From assembly GCA_048526005.1 (NCBI GenBank), contig DBFVEH010000021.1:248001-312000 (forward strand): DNA of 64,000 nt, read 5' to 3'. Every line of letters starts with the position of its first letter. Positions within the stretch are counted from its first letter, which is position 1. Positions 1-7,247 of the stretch are shown piece after piece. A program made the position numbers and the translations under genes. The DNA is from QALR01 sp900552255. GTDB taxonomy: Bacteria; Bacillota; Clostridia; Oscillospirales; CAG-272. The notes under the pieces were generated by a model, which saw only the letters and a program-made list of their open reading frames with translations, was not told the origin of the DNA and searched no databases.

Positions 1-1
1 C

Positions 2-106
2 GAAATTGATAAAAATCCCGTAACAAAAAGAGACCTCCTTCATAATATGATAACAGATAGGGGAAATCCTTTTGAGATTTCTTCCTATATCAATTTTAAA
101 GATTAA
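2..106 (+). CDS. C-terminal end of an unidentified protein, cut by window edge
   Basis: An open frame enters from the left edge and runs 34 codons to a TAA at 104-106. The residues read like a plausible soluble C-terminus (ending SSYINFKD), but no family is recognisable. It lies 44 bases before the cysteine-tailed peptide. It could be a chance frame. Confidence 0.4.
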   Translation, partial: EIDKNPVTKRDLLHNMITDRGNPFEISSYINFKD

Positions 107-150
107 ATGTTCATATTTGCTGACATCGTTGGCGAAGGGAGGAAATTTTT

Positions 151-240
151 ATGAACTGTCTGTGCAATCTTTTTGACAATAACAACTGCCTTTGGATCAT
201 TGTTATTGCGGTCATCGTGCTTTGCTGCTGCTGCTGCTAA
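151..240 (+). CDS. 29-residue membrane peptide with a five-cysteine tail
   Basis: ATG at 151 follows a strong GGGAGGAAA ribosome site at the usual distance and the frame ends at TAA 238-240. The product has a short polar head with Cys 3, 5 and 13 and three consecutive Asn, one hydrophobic helix (about residues 14-24, LWIIVIAVIVL), and ends in five consecutive cysteines, giving eight Cys in 29 residues. Similar tiny Cys-rich hydrophobic proteins are common but uncharacterised in Clostridia. Its own ribosome site and the terminator directly behind it support a real gene. Metal binding, disulfide formation or lipidation of the tail are all only possibilities. Confidence 0.65.
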   Translation: MNCLCNLFDNNNCLWIIVIAVIVLCCCCC

Positions 241-258
241 GCCGAAAAATAGAAAAAT

Positions 259-288
259 ACGGGCGTGCCGTTAAGGCTCGCCCGTTTT
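259..288. terminator. Bidirectional intrinsic terminator
   Basis: The arms ACGGGCG (259-265) and CGCCCGT (279-285), extended by GCC/GGC inside, are flanked by A-rich sequence on the left and TTTTCTATTTT on the right. It sits between the convergent small peptide gene and the nfnB end at 294, so it can serve both strands. Confidence 0.8.
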
Positions 289-293
289 CTATT

Positions 294-1685
294 TTATAGG
301 TTTTTTATGTATTCGTCGATCGATTCGGCCGCTTTTTTGCCGGCTTCCATCGCGAGGATGACCGTCGCGGCGCCTGTCACGGCGTCTCCTCCGGCAAATA
401 TGCCCTCGCGGGAGGTCCTGCCGCCGTCGTCCGCGACGATACAGCCCTTTGGCGTCGTGTCGAGCTTCTGCGTCGTGGCTTTGATGAGGGGATTGGGAAC
501 CGTGCCGATGGCCATGATCACGGCGTCGACCTCCAAGGTGAATTCGGAATCCGGCTTGCGCATCGGACGTCTGCGTCCGGAGGCGTCCGGCTCTCCGAGT
601 TCCATTTGCGCACATTCGACGGCGCGGACATGACCTGTTTCGTCTCCGAGGATTTTTTCCGGATTGCTGAGCAGACAAAACTCGATGCCCTCCGCGATCG
701 CATGGTGCACCTCCTCGCGTCTTGCGGGGAGCTCCTCCATGCTGCGTCGGTAGATGATATAGACCTTTTCCGCTCCCATGCGCTTTGCACAGCGCGCGGC
801 GTCCATCGCCACATTGCCGCCGCCGACCACTGCGATTTTCTCCGCTTTTTTGATCGGCGTATCATATTCGTCGAGATACGCTTTCATGAGATTGATTCGC
901 GTCAAATATTCGTTGGCGGAGAAAACGCCGAGCAGGTTTTCTCCCGGAATCCCCATAAACTGCGGCAGACCGGCGCCGCTTCCAATGAAAACCGCTTCAA
1001 AGCCCTCGTCGAAAAGATCGTCAACGGAAAGGGAACGGCCGACGACAGCGTTGGTCACGAGCTTGACGCCGCGCGCGGTCAGTCCGTCAATTTCCTCCTG
1101 TACGATCTCTTTCGGGAGCCGAAATTCCGGTATGCCGTAGACAAGTACGCCGCCCGCCTTGTGAAACGCTTCGAACACGGTCACATCGTATCCTTTATTG
1201 GCAAGACTGCCGGCGCAGGTGAGTCCGGACGGGCCGGAGCCGACAACCGCTACCTTATGGCCGTTTTTCTGCGGCGGAACCGTATTTTTGTTCTCGCTTT
1301 TATGGTTTCTGTGATGATCGGCGGCGAAGCGTTCAAGCGCGCCGATCCCGACAGGCTCTCCCATCCTGTTGCGCACACATTTGCCTTCACACTGATTTTC
1401 TTGGGGACATACTCTGCCGCATACCGCGGGAAGCAGATTGGTCGAGGTGATGACCTCGTAGGCGCCGCCGATATCGCCATCCTTGATTTTTTGAATAAAT
1501 TCCGGAATGCGGACGCCTACGGGACATCCCGCCATGCACGGCGCATTCTTGCAGGCGAGGCATCTCGCGGCTTCTGCCGCGGCGTCCGCTTCGGTGTAGC
1601 CGAGCGCGACCTCGTCAAAGTTATGAGCGCGGCGCGAAGCCTCCTGCTCCGGCATCGGCGTTTTTTTCGATTTTAAATCAGCCAT
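294..1685 (-). CDS. nfnB: NADPH-binding large subunit of an Nfn-type oxidoreductase (glutamate synthase small-subunit-like)
   Basis: The 463-residue protein has the GltD-like plan. Two N-terminal four-cysteine sets for [4Fe-4S] clusters lie at Cys 42/45/50/54 and Cys 89/93/99/103, followed by an FAD-binding GSGPSG at about 149-154 and an NADPH-site GGGNVAMD at about 288-295. The start is the ATG at 1685, behind CAGGAGGTG, and overlaps the end of the upstream gene by 8 bases; an earlier in-frame ATG lacks a ribosome site. Annotation pipelines often call this gene gltA. Pairing with an FAD/NAD [2Fe-2S] partner, with no large glutamate synthase gene in view, favours NfnB, which couples NADH and reduced ferredoxin oxidation to NADP+ reduction in the cytoplasm. 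Confidence 0.85.
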   Translation of the reverse strand: MADLKSKKTPMPEQEASRRAHNFDEVALGYTEADAAAEAARCLACKNAPCMAGCPVGVRIPEFIQKIKDGDIGGAYEVITSTNLLPAVCGRVCPQENQCEGKCVRNRMGEPVGIGALERFAADHHRNHKSENKNTVPPQKNGHKVAVVGSGPSGLTCAGSLANKGYDVTVFEAFHKAGGVLVYGIPEFRLPKEIVQEEIDGLTARGVKLVTNAVVGRSLSVDDLFDEGFEAVFIGSGAGLPQFMGIPGENLLGVFSANEYLTRINLMKAYLDEYDTPIKKAEKIAVVGGGNVAMDAARCAKRMGAEKVYIIYRRSMEELPARREEVHHAIAEGIEFCLLSNPEKILGDETGHVRAVECAQMELGEPDASGRRRPMRKPDSEFTLEVDAVIMAIGTVPNPLIKATTQKLDTTPKGCIVADDGGRTSREGIFAGGDAVTGAATVILAMEAGKKAAESIDEYIKNL

Positions 1686-2517
1686 GACGGGCACCTCCTG
1701 TAAGCCGGCAGGCATGCGCCGCCTCTTCTTCTTTGTAATATCCGTTCCGTTTGATCAGCTCATCCCAGTCCACGAGCTGTCCGTCAAATTCAGGACCGTC
1801 CACGCAGGCAAACCTTGTTTTGCCGTCCACGGTGACGCGGCATCCGCCGCACATGCCGGTTCCGTCGATCATGATCGGATTGAGGGAAACGACGGTTTTG
1901 ATTCCGTAGGGAGCTGTCACCGCGCAGACGAATTTCATCATGAGCGCCGGACCGATCGCCACGACCTCGTCGTAATGGATGCCGGAATCGATCAGCTCCT
2001 TCAATTTATTGGTCGTGAAGCCCTTTTCACCATAGGAGCCGTCGTCCGTCGTGATATAAAGATTCGAGCAGGCGCGCATTTCCTCCTCGAGGATGACGAT
2101 ATCGCGGCTGCGGAAGCCGGCGATCATGTCGACCTCGGCGCCCGCCTCATGCAGGGCCTTGGCGACCGGATAGGCGATGGCGCAGCCGACGCCGCCTCCC
2201 ACCACGGCGACGCGGGAAAAGCCCTCGACCTCGGACGGTCTTCCAAGAGGGCCCGCAAAATCGAGGATCGTGTCGCCCTCGGAAAGCGCCGCAAGCTTCT
2301 TTGTGGAGGCGCCGGCCGGCTGGAACATGATGGTCACGGTGCCTTTTTCGCGGTCATAATCCGCGATCGTGAGCGGTACGCGCTCGCCAAATTCATCGAT
2401 GCGGAAGATAATGAACTGCCCTGCAAGACATTTTCTCGCGACAAGCGGCGCTTCGACCACCATTTCGATTGTGGTTTTTGCTTCATTCAGATAGCGTTTT
2501 TTGAGAATCGGATACAT
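1678..2517 (-). CDS. nfnA: FAD/NAD-binding [2Fe-2S] small subunit of the Nfn-type oxidoreductase
   Basis: The 279-residue protein belongs to the dihydroorotate dehydrogenase electron-transfer subunit / sulfide dehydrogenase family. It has an N-terminal flavin-binding barrel, a Rossmann part with VVGGGVGCA, and a C-terminal CGGCRV...FACVDGPEF segment that supplies the [2Fe-2S] ligands. The start is the ATG at 2517 behind GGGAGG, matching the family N-terminus MYPILKKRYL; a longer open frame upstream has no ribosome site. It is first in a two-gene operon with nfnB, has a good promoter at 2561-2589, and ends inside the nfnB start, as expected for co-translated subunits. Confidence 0.85.
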   Translation of the reverse strand: MYPILKKRYLNEAKTTIEMVVEAPLVARKCLAGQFIIFRIDEFGERVPLTIADYDREKGTVTIMFQPAGASTKKLAALSEGDTILDFAGPLGRPSEVEGFSRVAVVGGGVGCAIAYPVAKALHEAGAEVDMIAGFRSRDIVILEEEMRACSNLYITTDDGSYGEKGFTTNKLKELIDSGIHYDEVVAIGPALMMKFVCAVTAPYGIKTVVSLNPIMIDGTGMCGGCRVTVDGKTRFACVDGPEFDGQLVDWDELIKRNGYYKEEEAAHACRLTGGARHG

Positions 2518-2560
2518 GATTGCCTCCCGAATGTGAGGATTGTTTTTGCTTTTTCTATTC

Positions 2561-2589
2561 ATTATAGCACCCGTTTGTGCGATTGTAAA
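2561..2589 (-). promoter_or_regulatory. Sigma-A promoter of nfnAB
   Basis: Read on the minus strand: TTTACA (2584-2589), a 17-base spacer, TATAAT (2561-2566). It lies about 45 bases before the nfnA start. Confidence 0.8.
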
Positions 2590-2666
2590 GGGAATGCGCG
2601 GATAATTTGCGGAAATTTGTTTGCCGCGTGGCTTTTGAAATCTTTTGGCGAGCAATCGCATGAAAG

Positions 2667-2694
2667 AAAACCACAGTCATCAGACTGTGGTTTT
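2667..2694. terminator. Bidirectional hairpin terminator
   Basis: A perfect 12-bp stem, AAAACCACAGTC / GACTGTGGTTTT, closes a 4-base loop. The A and T ends let it work on both strands. On the minus strand it follows the gene remnant at 2749-3080. Confidence 0.85.
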
Positions 2695-2748
2695 GTATGT
2701 TTATCACGGCGGTTTTCCAGTCATGATGCGGCGAGAATCGGCCAAGGT

Positions 2749-3080
2749 TTATTGAAGCGCAAATTTCATCACACAAGGATTTTTTCCGCTGCTGTCCAGC
2801 GGGGAGGATAGGATTTCGAGTGTTTTTAATTTTACGCCGAGCATGATTTCATAATGATGCTTAAAATGTCCTCCGCAGCAAAAGCAATAATTTTTGGATA
2901 CGCTGTAATCATATTTGAGTCCGTTGAAATTGGGGCATGCGCATAAATATTTCTCTCCGTTATTTGGGTTACGGTGTTGCTGTCGACATTGAATTTTCCA
3001 AGGGATTCTCTGAATTTTTCCGGACACGGCATTTTTAGCTCTCTTAATCTGCTTTTTCCTCCTGCTATCCTCGGGAGTAC
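2749..3080 (-). pseudogene. Frameshifted remnant of a Cys-rich small protein gene (DUF6144-like end)
   Basis: Two minus-strand frames carry complementary halves. The upstream frame (from about 3080) reads plausibly up to LGKFNVDSNTVTQ. The downstream frame gives CACPNFNG, a YCFCCGGHFKHHYE segment, and a C-terminus with LEILSSPLDS and NPCVMKFAL. The YCxCxxG...E pattern followed by an ES(x)nC..F tail resembles uncharacterised clostridial proteins of the DUF6144 type, recalled from memory. The best join is a one-base shift near 2955-2965. No intact ORF covers the whole, and the N-terminus looks missing. An intact promoter (3088-3116) and an AGGAGG remain, so decay may be recent. Confidence 0.5.
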
Positions 3081-3087
3081 CTAAATT

Positions 3088-3116
3088 ATTATAGCATGAT
3101 GCAAGCGGATTTACAA
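3088..3116 (-). promoter_or_regulatory. Promoter upstream of the gene remnant
   Basis: Minus strand TTGTAA (3111-3116), 17-base spacer, TATAAT (3088-3093). It points into the frameshifted remnant. Confidence 0.65.
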
Positions 3117-3147
3117 TGAAAATATAATTGTTGGTAAGGGATATATG

Positions 3148-3181
3148 AAAAAATACCCGCAGAAAATCTCTGCGGGTATTT
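3148..3181 (-). terminator. Terminator of ppdK
   Basis: Arms AAATACCCGCAGA (3151-3163) and TCTGCGGGTATTT (3169-3181) close a 5-base loop. On the minus strand a run of T follows. It lies just after the ppdK stop. Confidence 0.85.
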
Positions 3182-3197
3182 TTGTATATTCGGAAAA

Positions 3198-5828
3198 TCA
3201 GTTGCCGTCCTTGATAGCAGCCTGAGCCGCCGCAAGTCTTGCGATCGGCACACGGAACGGAGAGCAGGACACATAGGTGAGCCCGATCTTGTGGCAGAAT
3301 TCCACGGTGGACGGATCGCCGCCGTGCTCGCCGCAGATGCCGAGCTTGATGTCGGGACGTGTGGAACGTCCGAGCTCGCAGGCCATTTTCACGAGCTTGC
3401 CGACGCCGGTCTGGTCGATCTTGGCGAACGGATCGTTCTCGTAGATCTTCTTCTCATAGTATGCGCCGAGGAATTTGCCCGCGTCGTCACGGCTGAAGCC
3501 GAACGTCATCTGCGTCAGGTCGTTGGTGCCGAACGAGAAGAACTCCGCATCCTTTGCGATCTCATCCGCGGTAAGCGCCGCGCGCGGAATCTCAATCATG
3601 GTGCCGACCTTGTAGTGCATATCGGAGCCGGCTGCGCTGATTTCCGCATCCGCGGTCTCGCAGACGATTGTCTTGACATAATGGAGCTCTTTGACCTCGC
3701 CGACGAGCGGAATCATGATTTCCGGAACGATATCCCAGTCCGGATGCGCCTTTTTGACATTGATTGCGGCACGGATGACCGCTCTTGTCTGCATCTTTGC
3801 GATTTCCGGATAGGTTACGGCGAGACGGCAGCCGCGGTGTCCCATCATCGGGTTGAATTCATGCAGGGAAACGATGATCGCCTTGATATCGGCAACGGTC
3901 TTGCCCTGTGCCTGGGCGAGAAGCTCGATATCCTTCTCCTCGGTCGGAACGAACTCATGGAGCGGGGGATCGAGGAAGCGGATCGTAACGGGACGGCCTT
4001 CCATCGCCTCATAAAGCTTCTCGAAGTCGCCCTGCTGCATCGGAAGCAGCTTGTCGAGCGCGGCCTCTCTCTGTTCTACGGTGTCGGAGCAGATCATCTC
4101 ACGGATTGCGGCGATTCTGTCGCCGTCGAAGAACATGTGCTCGGTACGGCAGAGACCGATGCCCTCGGCGCCAAGCTCAAACGCCTTTTTCGCGTCGCGC
4201 GGCGTGTCGGCGTTGGTTCTGACCTGGAGCTTGCGGTATTTGTCCGCCCAAGCCATGATTCTGCCGAACTCGCCGACGATGGTTGCGTCGACGGTCGGGA
4301 TCTGGCCGTCATAGATATTGCCGGTGGATCCGTCGATGGAGATATAATCGCCTTCGCGGTAGGTTTTGCCGGCGAGAACGAATTGCTTGTTTTCCTCGTC
4401 CATGTTGATTTCGGAGCAGCCGGAAACGCAGCAGGTACCCATGCCGCGGGCAACGACGGCCGCGTGGGAGGTCATGCCGCCGCGGACGGTGAGGATGCCC
4501 TGAGAAGCCTTCATGCCTTCGATGTCCTCGGGAGAGGTTTCAAGACGAACAAGAACGACCTTCTTGCCAGCGGCTTTCCAAGCTTTGGCGTCCTCTGCGG
4601 TGAATACGATCTGGCCGCAGGCAGCGCCGGGAGAAGCGGCGAGCGCTTTGGCAACGGGCTTTGCCTCTTTCAGCGCTTTGGGATCGAACTGCGGATGGAG
4701 CAGCGTGTCGAGGTTGCGCGGGTCGATCATCAGAACGGCCTGCTTTTCAGTGATCATGCCTTCGTCGACGAGATCGCATGCGATTTTCAGCGCAGCCTTT
4801 GCGGTTCTCTTGCCGTTGCGCGTCTGGAGCATATAGAGATGCTTGTCCTCGATGGTGAACTCCATGTCCTGCATGTCGTGATAGTGATTTTCAAGCGTCT
4901 GGCAGATGGTCTTGAACTGCTCGAATACTTCGGGCATGATCTCGGCCATTTTGGCAATCGGCATCGGCGTGCGGACGCCGGCCACGACGTCCTCGCCCTG
5001 CGCGTTCATGAGGAACTCGCCCATGAGCTTCTTTTCGCCGGTTGCGGGATCACGTGTGAACGCAACACCGGTTCCGGAGGTGTCGCCGAGGTTTCCGAAC
5101 GCCATCATCTGTACGTTGACGGCGGTGCCCCAAGAGTAGGGGATATCGTTGTCGCGGCGGTATACGTTCGCGCGCGGGTTGTCCCAGGAACGGAACACAG
5201 CCTTGATCGCACCCATGAGCTGTTCCTTCGGATCGCTCGGGAAATCGACGCCGATCTTTGCTTTATATTCCGCTTTGAACTGATTGGCAAGCTCTTTGAG
5301 GTCGTCGGCGGTCAGCTCCACATCCTGCTTCACGCCCTTTTCCTCTTTCATTTTGTCGATGAGCTGCTCGAAATATTTTTTGCCGACCTCCATAACGACG
5401 TCGGAGTACATCTGAATAAATCTTCTGTAACAGTCGTAAGCCCAGCGGGGATTGCCGGATTTTCTCGCCATAACCTCGACGACCTCTTCATTCAGGCCGA
5501 GGTTTAAGATGGTGTCCATCATGCCGGGCATGGAAGCTCTCGCGCCGGAACGGACGGATACGAGCAGAGGATTTTCGTGATCGCCGAATTTTTTGCCGGT
5601 GATCTGCTCCATTTTTTCGATGTATTCCATGATCTGAGCCATGATCTCATCGTTGATCTTCTGGCCGTCCTCATAGTACTGGGTGCAGGCTTCCGTCGTG
5701 ATGGTGAAGCCCTGCGGAACCGGAAGACCGAGATTTGTCATTTCAGCAAGGTTTGCGCCTTTACCGCCGAGAAGCTCGCGCATGTTCGCGTTGCCTTCGG
5801 TAAAAAGGTAGACGTATTTTTTTGCCAT
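3198..5828 (-). CDS. ppdK: Pyruvate, phosphate dikinase
   Basis: The 876-residue product matches the usual family length of about 870-880. It interconverts pyruvate + ATP + Pi and PEP + AMP + PPi in the cytoplasm, a standard PEP route in anaerobic Clostridia. Visible signatures are the N-terminal nucleotide-binding GGKGANLAEM, the phosphohistidine loop GGMTSHAAVVARGMGT in the swivel domain, and the C-terminal PEP-binding barrel with FGTNDLTQM and GICGEHGGDP. The start is ATG 5828 behind GGAGGTAAAACAACA; a much longer open frame upstream is spurious. It is a single gene with its own promoter and terminator, divergent from pth. Confidence 0.97.
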   Translation of the reverse strand: MAKKYVYLFTEGNANMRELLGGKGANLAEMTNLGLPVPQGFTITTEACTQYYEDGQKINDEIMAQIMEYIEKMEQITGKKFGDHENPLLVSVRSGARASMPGMMDTILNLGLNEEVVEVMARKSGNPRWAYDCYRRFIQMYSDVVMEVGKKYFEQLIDKMKEEKGVKQDVELTADDLKELANQFKAEYKAKIGVDFPSDPKEQLMGAIKAVFRSWDNPRANVYRRDNDIPYSWGTAVNVQMMAFGNLGDTSGTGVAFTRDPATGEKKLMGEFLMNAQGEDVVAGVRTPMPIAKMAEIMPEVFEQFKTICQTLENHYHDMQDMEFTIEDKHLYMLQTRNGKRTAKAALKIACDLVDEGMITEKQAVLMIDPRNLDTLLHPQFDPKALKEAKPVAKALAASPGAACGQIVFTAEDAKAWKAAGKKVVLVRLETSPEDIEGMKASQGILTVRGGMTSHAAVVARGMGTCCVSGCSEINMDEENKQFVLAGKTYREGDYISIDGSTGNIYDGQIPTVDATIVGEFGRIMAWADKYRKLQVRTNADTPRDAKKAFELGAEGIGLCRTEHMFFDGDRIAAIREMICSDTVEQREAALDKLLPMQQGDFEKLYEAMEGRPVTIRFLDPPLHEFVPTEEKDIELLAQAQGKTVADIKAIIVSLHEFNPMMGHRGCRLAVTYPEIAKMQTRAVIRAAINVKKAHPDWDIVPEIMIPLVGEVKELHYVKTIVCETADAEISAAGSDMHYKVGTMIEIPRAALTADEIAKDAEFFSFGTNDLTQMTFGFSRDDAGKFLGAYYEKKIYENDPFAKIDQTGVGKLVKMACELGRSTRPDIKLGICGEHGGDPSTVEFCHKIGLTYVSCSPFRVPIARLAAAQAAIKDGN

Positions 5829-5897
5829 TGTTGTTTTACCTCCGAGATTTTTTGGTTTTTGTGGATAAAATTTGAAACAAAACCTTTCCGATATGAT

Positions 5898-5926
5898 ATT
5901 ATAACACAAACTTTCGGCAATATCTA
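5898..5926 (-). promoter_or_regulatory. Probable ppdK promoter
   Basis: Minus strand TATAAT (5898-5903) with a weak TAGATA 17 bases upstream (5921-5926). The untranslated leader is about 65 bases. Confidence 0.55.
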
Positions 5927-5996
5927 CACTTTTTATAAAAATTTTATAAAAAATACAAAAAAATACACAAATCGGAAGCCATGATAAAAATAATTC

Positions 5997-6025
5997 TTGC
6001 AAATGGCATTTTTTAAGTGTAAAAT
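5997..6025 (+). promoter_or_regulatory. Promoter of the pth operon
   Basis: TTGCAA (5997-6002), 17-base spacer, TAAAAT (6020-6025), about 30 bases before the pth start. Confidence 0.75.
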
Positions 6026-6059
6026 TAAAATATTTAACGGGTAAACGGAGATTAGATGA

Positions 6060-6683
6060 ATGTCGATCCAAGATTTGTTCAAAAAAATAGAGACCGCAAG
6101 GGTTCCGGCGGGCAAACCGGAATATATCGTCGCGGGGCTTGGCAATCCTGGGAGGGAATATGCGGAAACACGGCATAATGCGGGCTTTATGGCTCTCGAT
6201 TTTATTGCCGCAAAGCTCGGCGTGAAGACCGACCGGGCGAAGTTCGACGCGCTTTGCGGCAATGCCGGCATCGGCGGGAAAAGCGTGCTTCTCATGAAGC
6301 CGCAGACCTATATGAATTCCTCCGGAATCGCGGTTTCCGCCGCGGCGGATTATTATAAAATCCCGCCGGAGCACGTCGTCGTTCTGTGCGACGACATCAC
6401 GCAAGCGCCCGGAAAGCTGCGCATCCGCCGCAGCGGGAGCGCGGGCGGGCATAACGGTCTCAAAAGCATCATCGGAATGCTGGATACTGAAAATTTTCCG
6501 CGCATCCGGCTCGGCATCGGAGAAAAGCCGTCGCCGGAATATGATCTCGCGGCGTGGGTGACGGGAAAATTTTCCGAAGCCGACAAAAAAGCCTTGACCT
6601 CGCGCTTCGATGGGGTGTATCATGCGGTAGAGCTGATCTTGGCCGGAGATTTTGAAAAGGCGATGTGTCTTTATAATGGATAA
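6060..6683 (+). CDS. pth: Peptidyl-tRNA hydrolase
   Basis: The enzyme releases peptides from prematurely dropped peptidyl-tRNA. Family motifs are GLGNPGREYAETRHNAGFMALD with the catalytic His and Asn, KPQTYMNSSG, DDITQAPGKLRIRR and GSAGGHNGLKSI. The 207-residue protein has about 20 extra residues (MSIQDLFKKIETARVPAGKP) before the usual start of the fold. The ATG at 6060 follows GGAG and the next in-frame candidates would cut into the fold, so the extension appears real. It is first in an apparent operon with the unknown gene at 6690 and mfd. Confidence 0.95.
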   Translation: MSIQDLFKKIETARVPAGKPEYIVAGLGNPGREYAETRHNAGFMALDFIAAKLGVKTDRAKFDALCGNAGIGGKSVLLMKPQTYMNSSGIAVSAAADYYKIPPEHVVVLCDDITQAPGKLRIRRSGSAGGHNGLKSIIGMLDTENFPRIRLGIGEKPSPEYDLAAWVTGKFSEADKKALTSRFDGVYHAVELILAGDFEKAMCLYNG

Positions 6684-6689
6684 AAAGAG

Positions 6690-7226
6690 ATGAGCCGTAA
6701 AATGGAGTTCGGGCTGCTTCCCGACGGTGATGCCATGAAGATCAAGGGAGACTTTGATGTCAGGTTTATCCTTTCATTCAATGAATTTGCCGCTGCACGC
6801 CGCGAATGGCTGACCGAAAACAGTATGGATTTGCAAGCATGGCATGTACGCGCGTATCGATGGGACAAGATGGGACCGGACGTCCGTCCGATCTCCTGCG
6901 ACGCTGCGCTGGCAGCTTTGAAATCACGGGAGAGAACTGTTTTTATCATGTCCGAGGACAATGGGGATATATCTTGCAGTATGTGCGCGTTTGAAGGGTA
7001 TGAAAAAAATCAGAAGGGGTTTGTCGCGCAGGTTTCTGCTCTTGCGCTCGCGGAAAGAATCGAATATGAATGGGATGAGGAATATATAAAGGAGGCGTTT
7101 TTGGGCAAAGAGAAGCTTTTGCCTGATGATTTATATGTTTTCGATATCCAGTTTTCTTGGCTCCTTGTTTTCACGCATGAAATCTGCGAGACGGGAGCAC
7201 GATATTGCATGTCTTGGAAAATTTGA
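6690..7226 (+). CDS. Uncharacterised protein, possibly DUF4275-like
   Basis: The 178-residue soluble protein has no signal peptide. The pattern ARREWL, then QAWHVRAY, a central acidic part, and a C-terminal DLYVFDIQFSWLLVFTHE recalls the DUF4275 arrangement of uncharacterised Firmicutes proteins. This is by memory, without a search. It lies 6 bases after pth and 21 before mfd, on the same strand and without a visible terminator, so it is probably cotranscribed. No catalytic motif is evident; an immunity-type or stress-accessory role would be guesswork. Confidence 0.7.
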   Translation: MSRKMEFGLLPDGDAMKIKGDFDVRFILSFNEFAAARREWLTENSMDLQAWHVRAYRWDKMGPDVRPISCDAALAALKSRERTVFIMSEDNGDISCSMCAFEGYEKNQKGFVAQVSALALAERIEYEWDEEYIKEAFLGKEKLLPDDLYVFDIQFSWLLVFTHEICETGARYCMSWKI

Positions 7227-7247
7227 GGGAGGACTTGGGCAAAATAT

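Noticed and set aside
606..1676. 356-codon plus-strand ORF opposite nfnB
   Set aside because: Antisense shadow; low-complexity composition and no domain pattern.
3291..5507. 738-codon plus-strand ORF opposite ppdK
   Set aside because: It is the antisense shadow of a full-length, motif-perfect ppdK; long reverse frames are common in such codon use, and it has no ribosome site or family motifs.
5829..6623. N-terminal extension of the ppdK frame to 6623
   Set aside because: It runs antisense through pth; the ATG at 5828 has a strong ribosome site and matches the family N-terminus.
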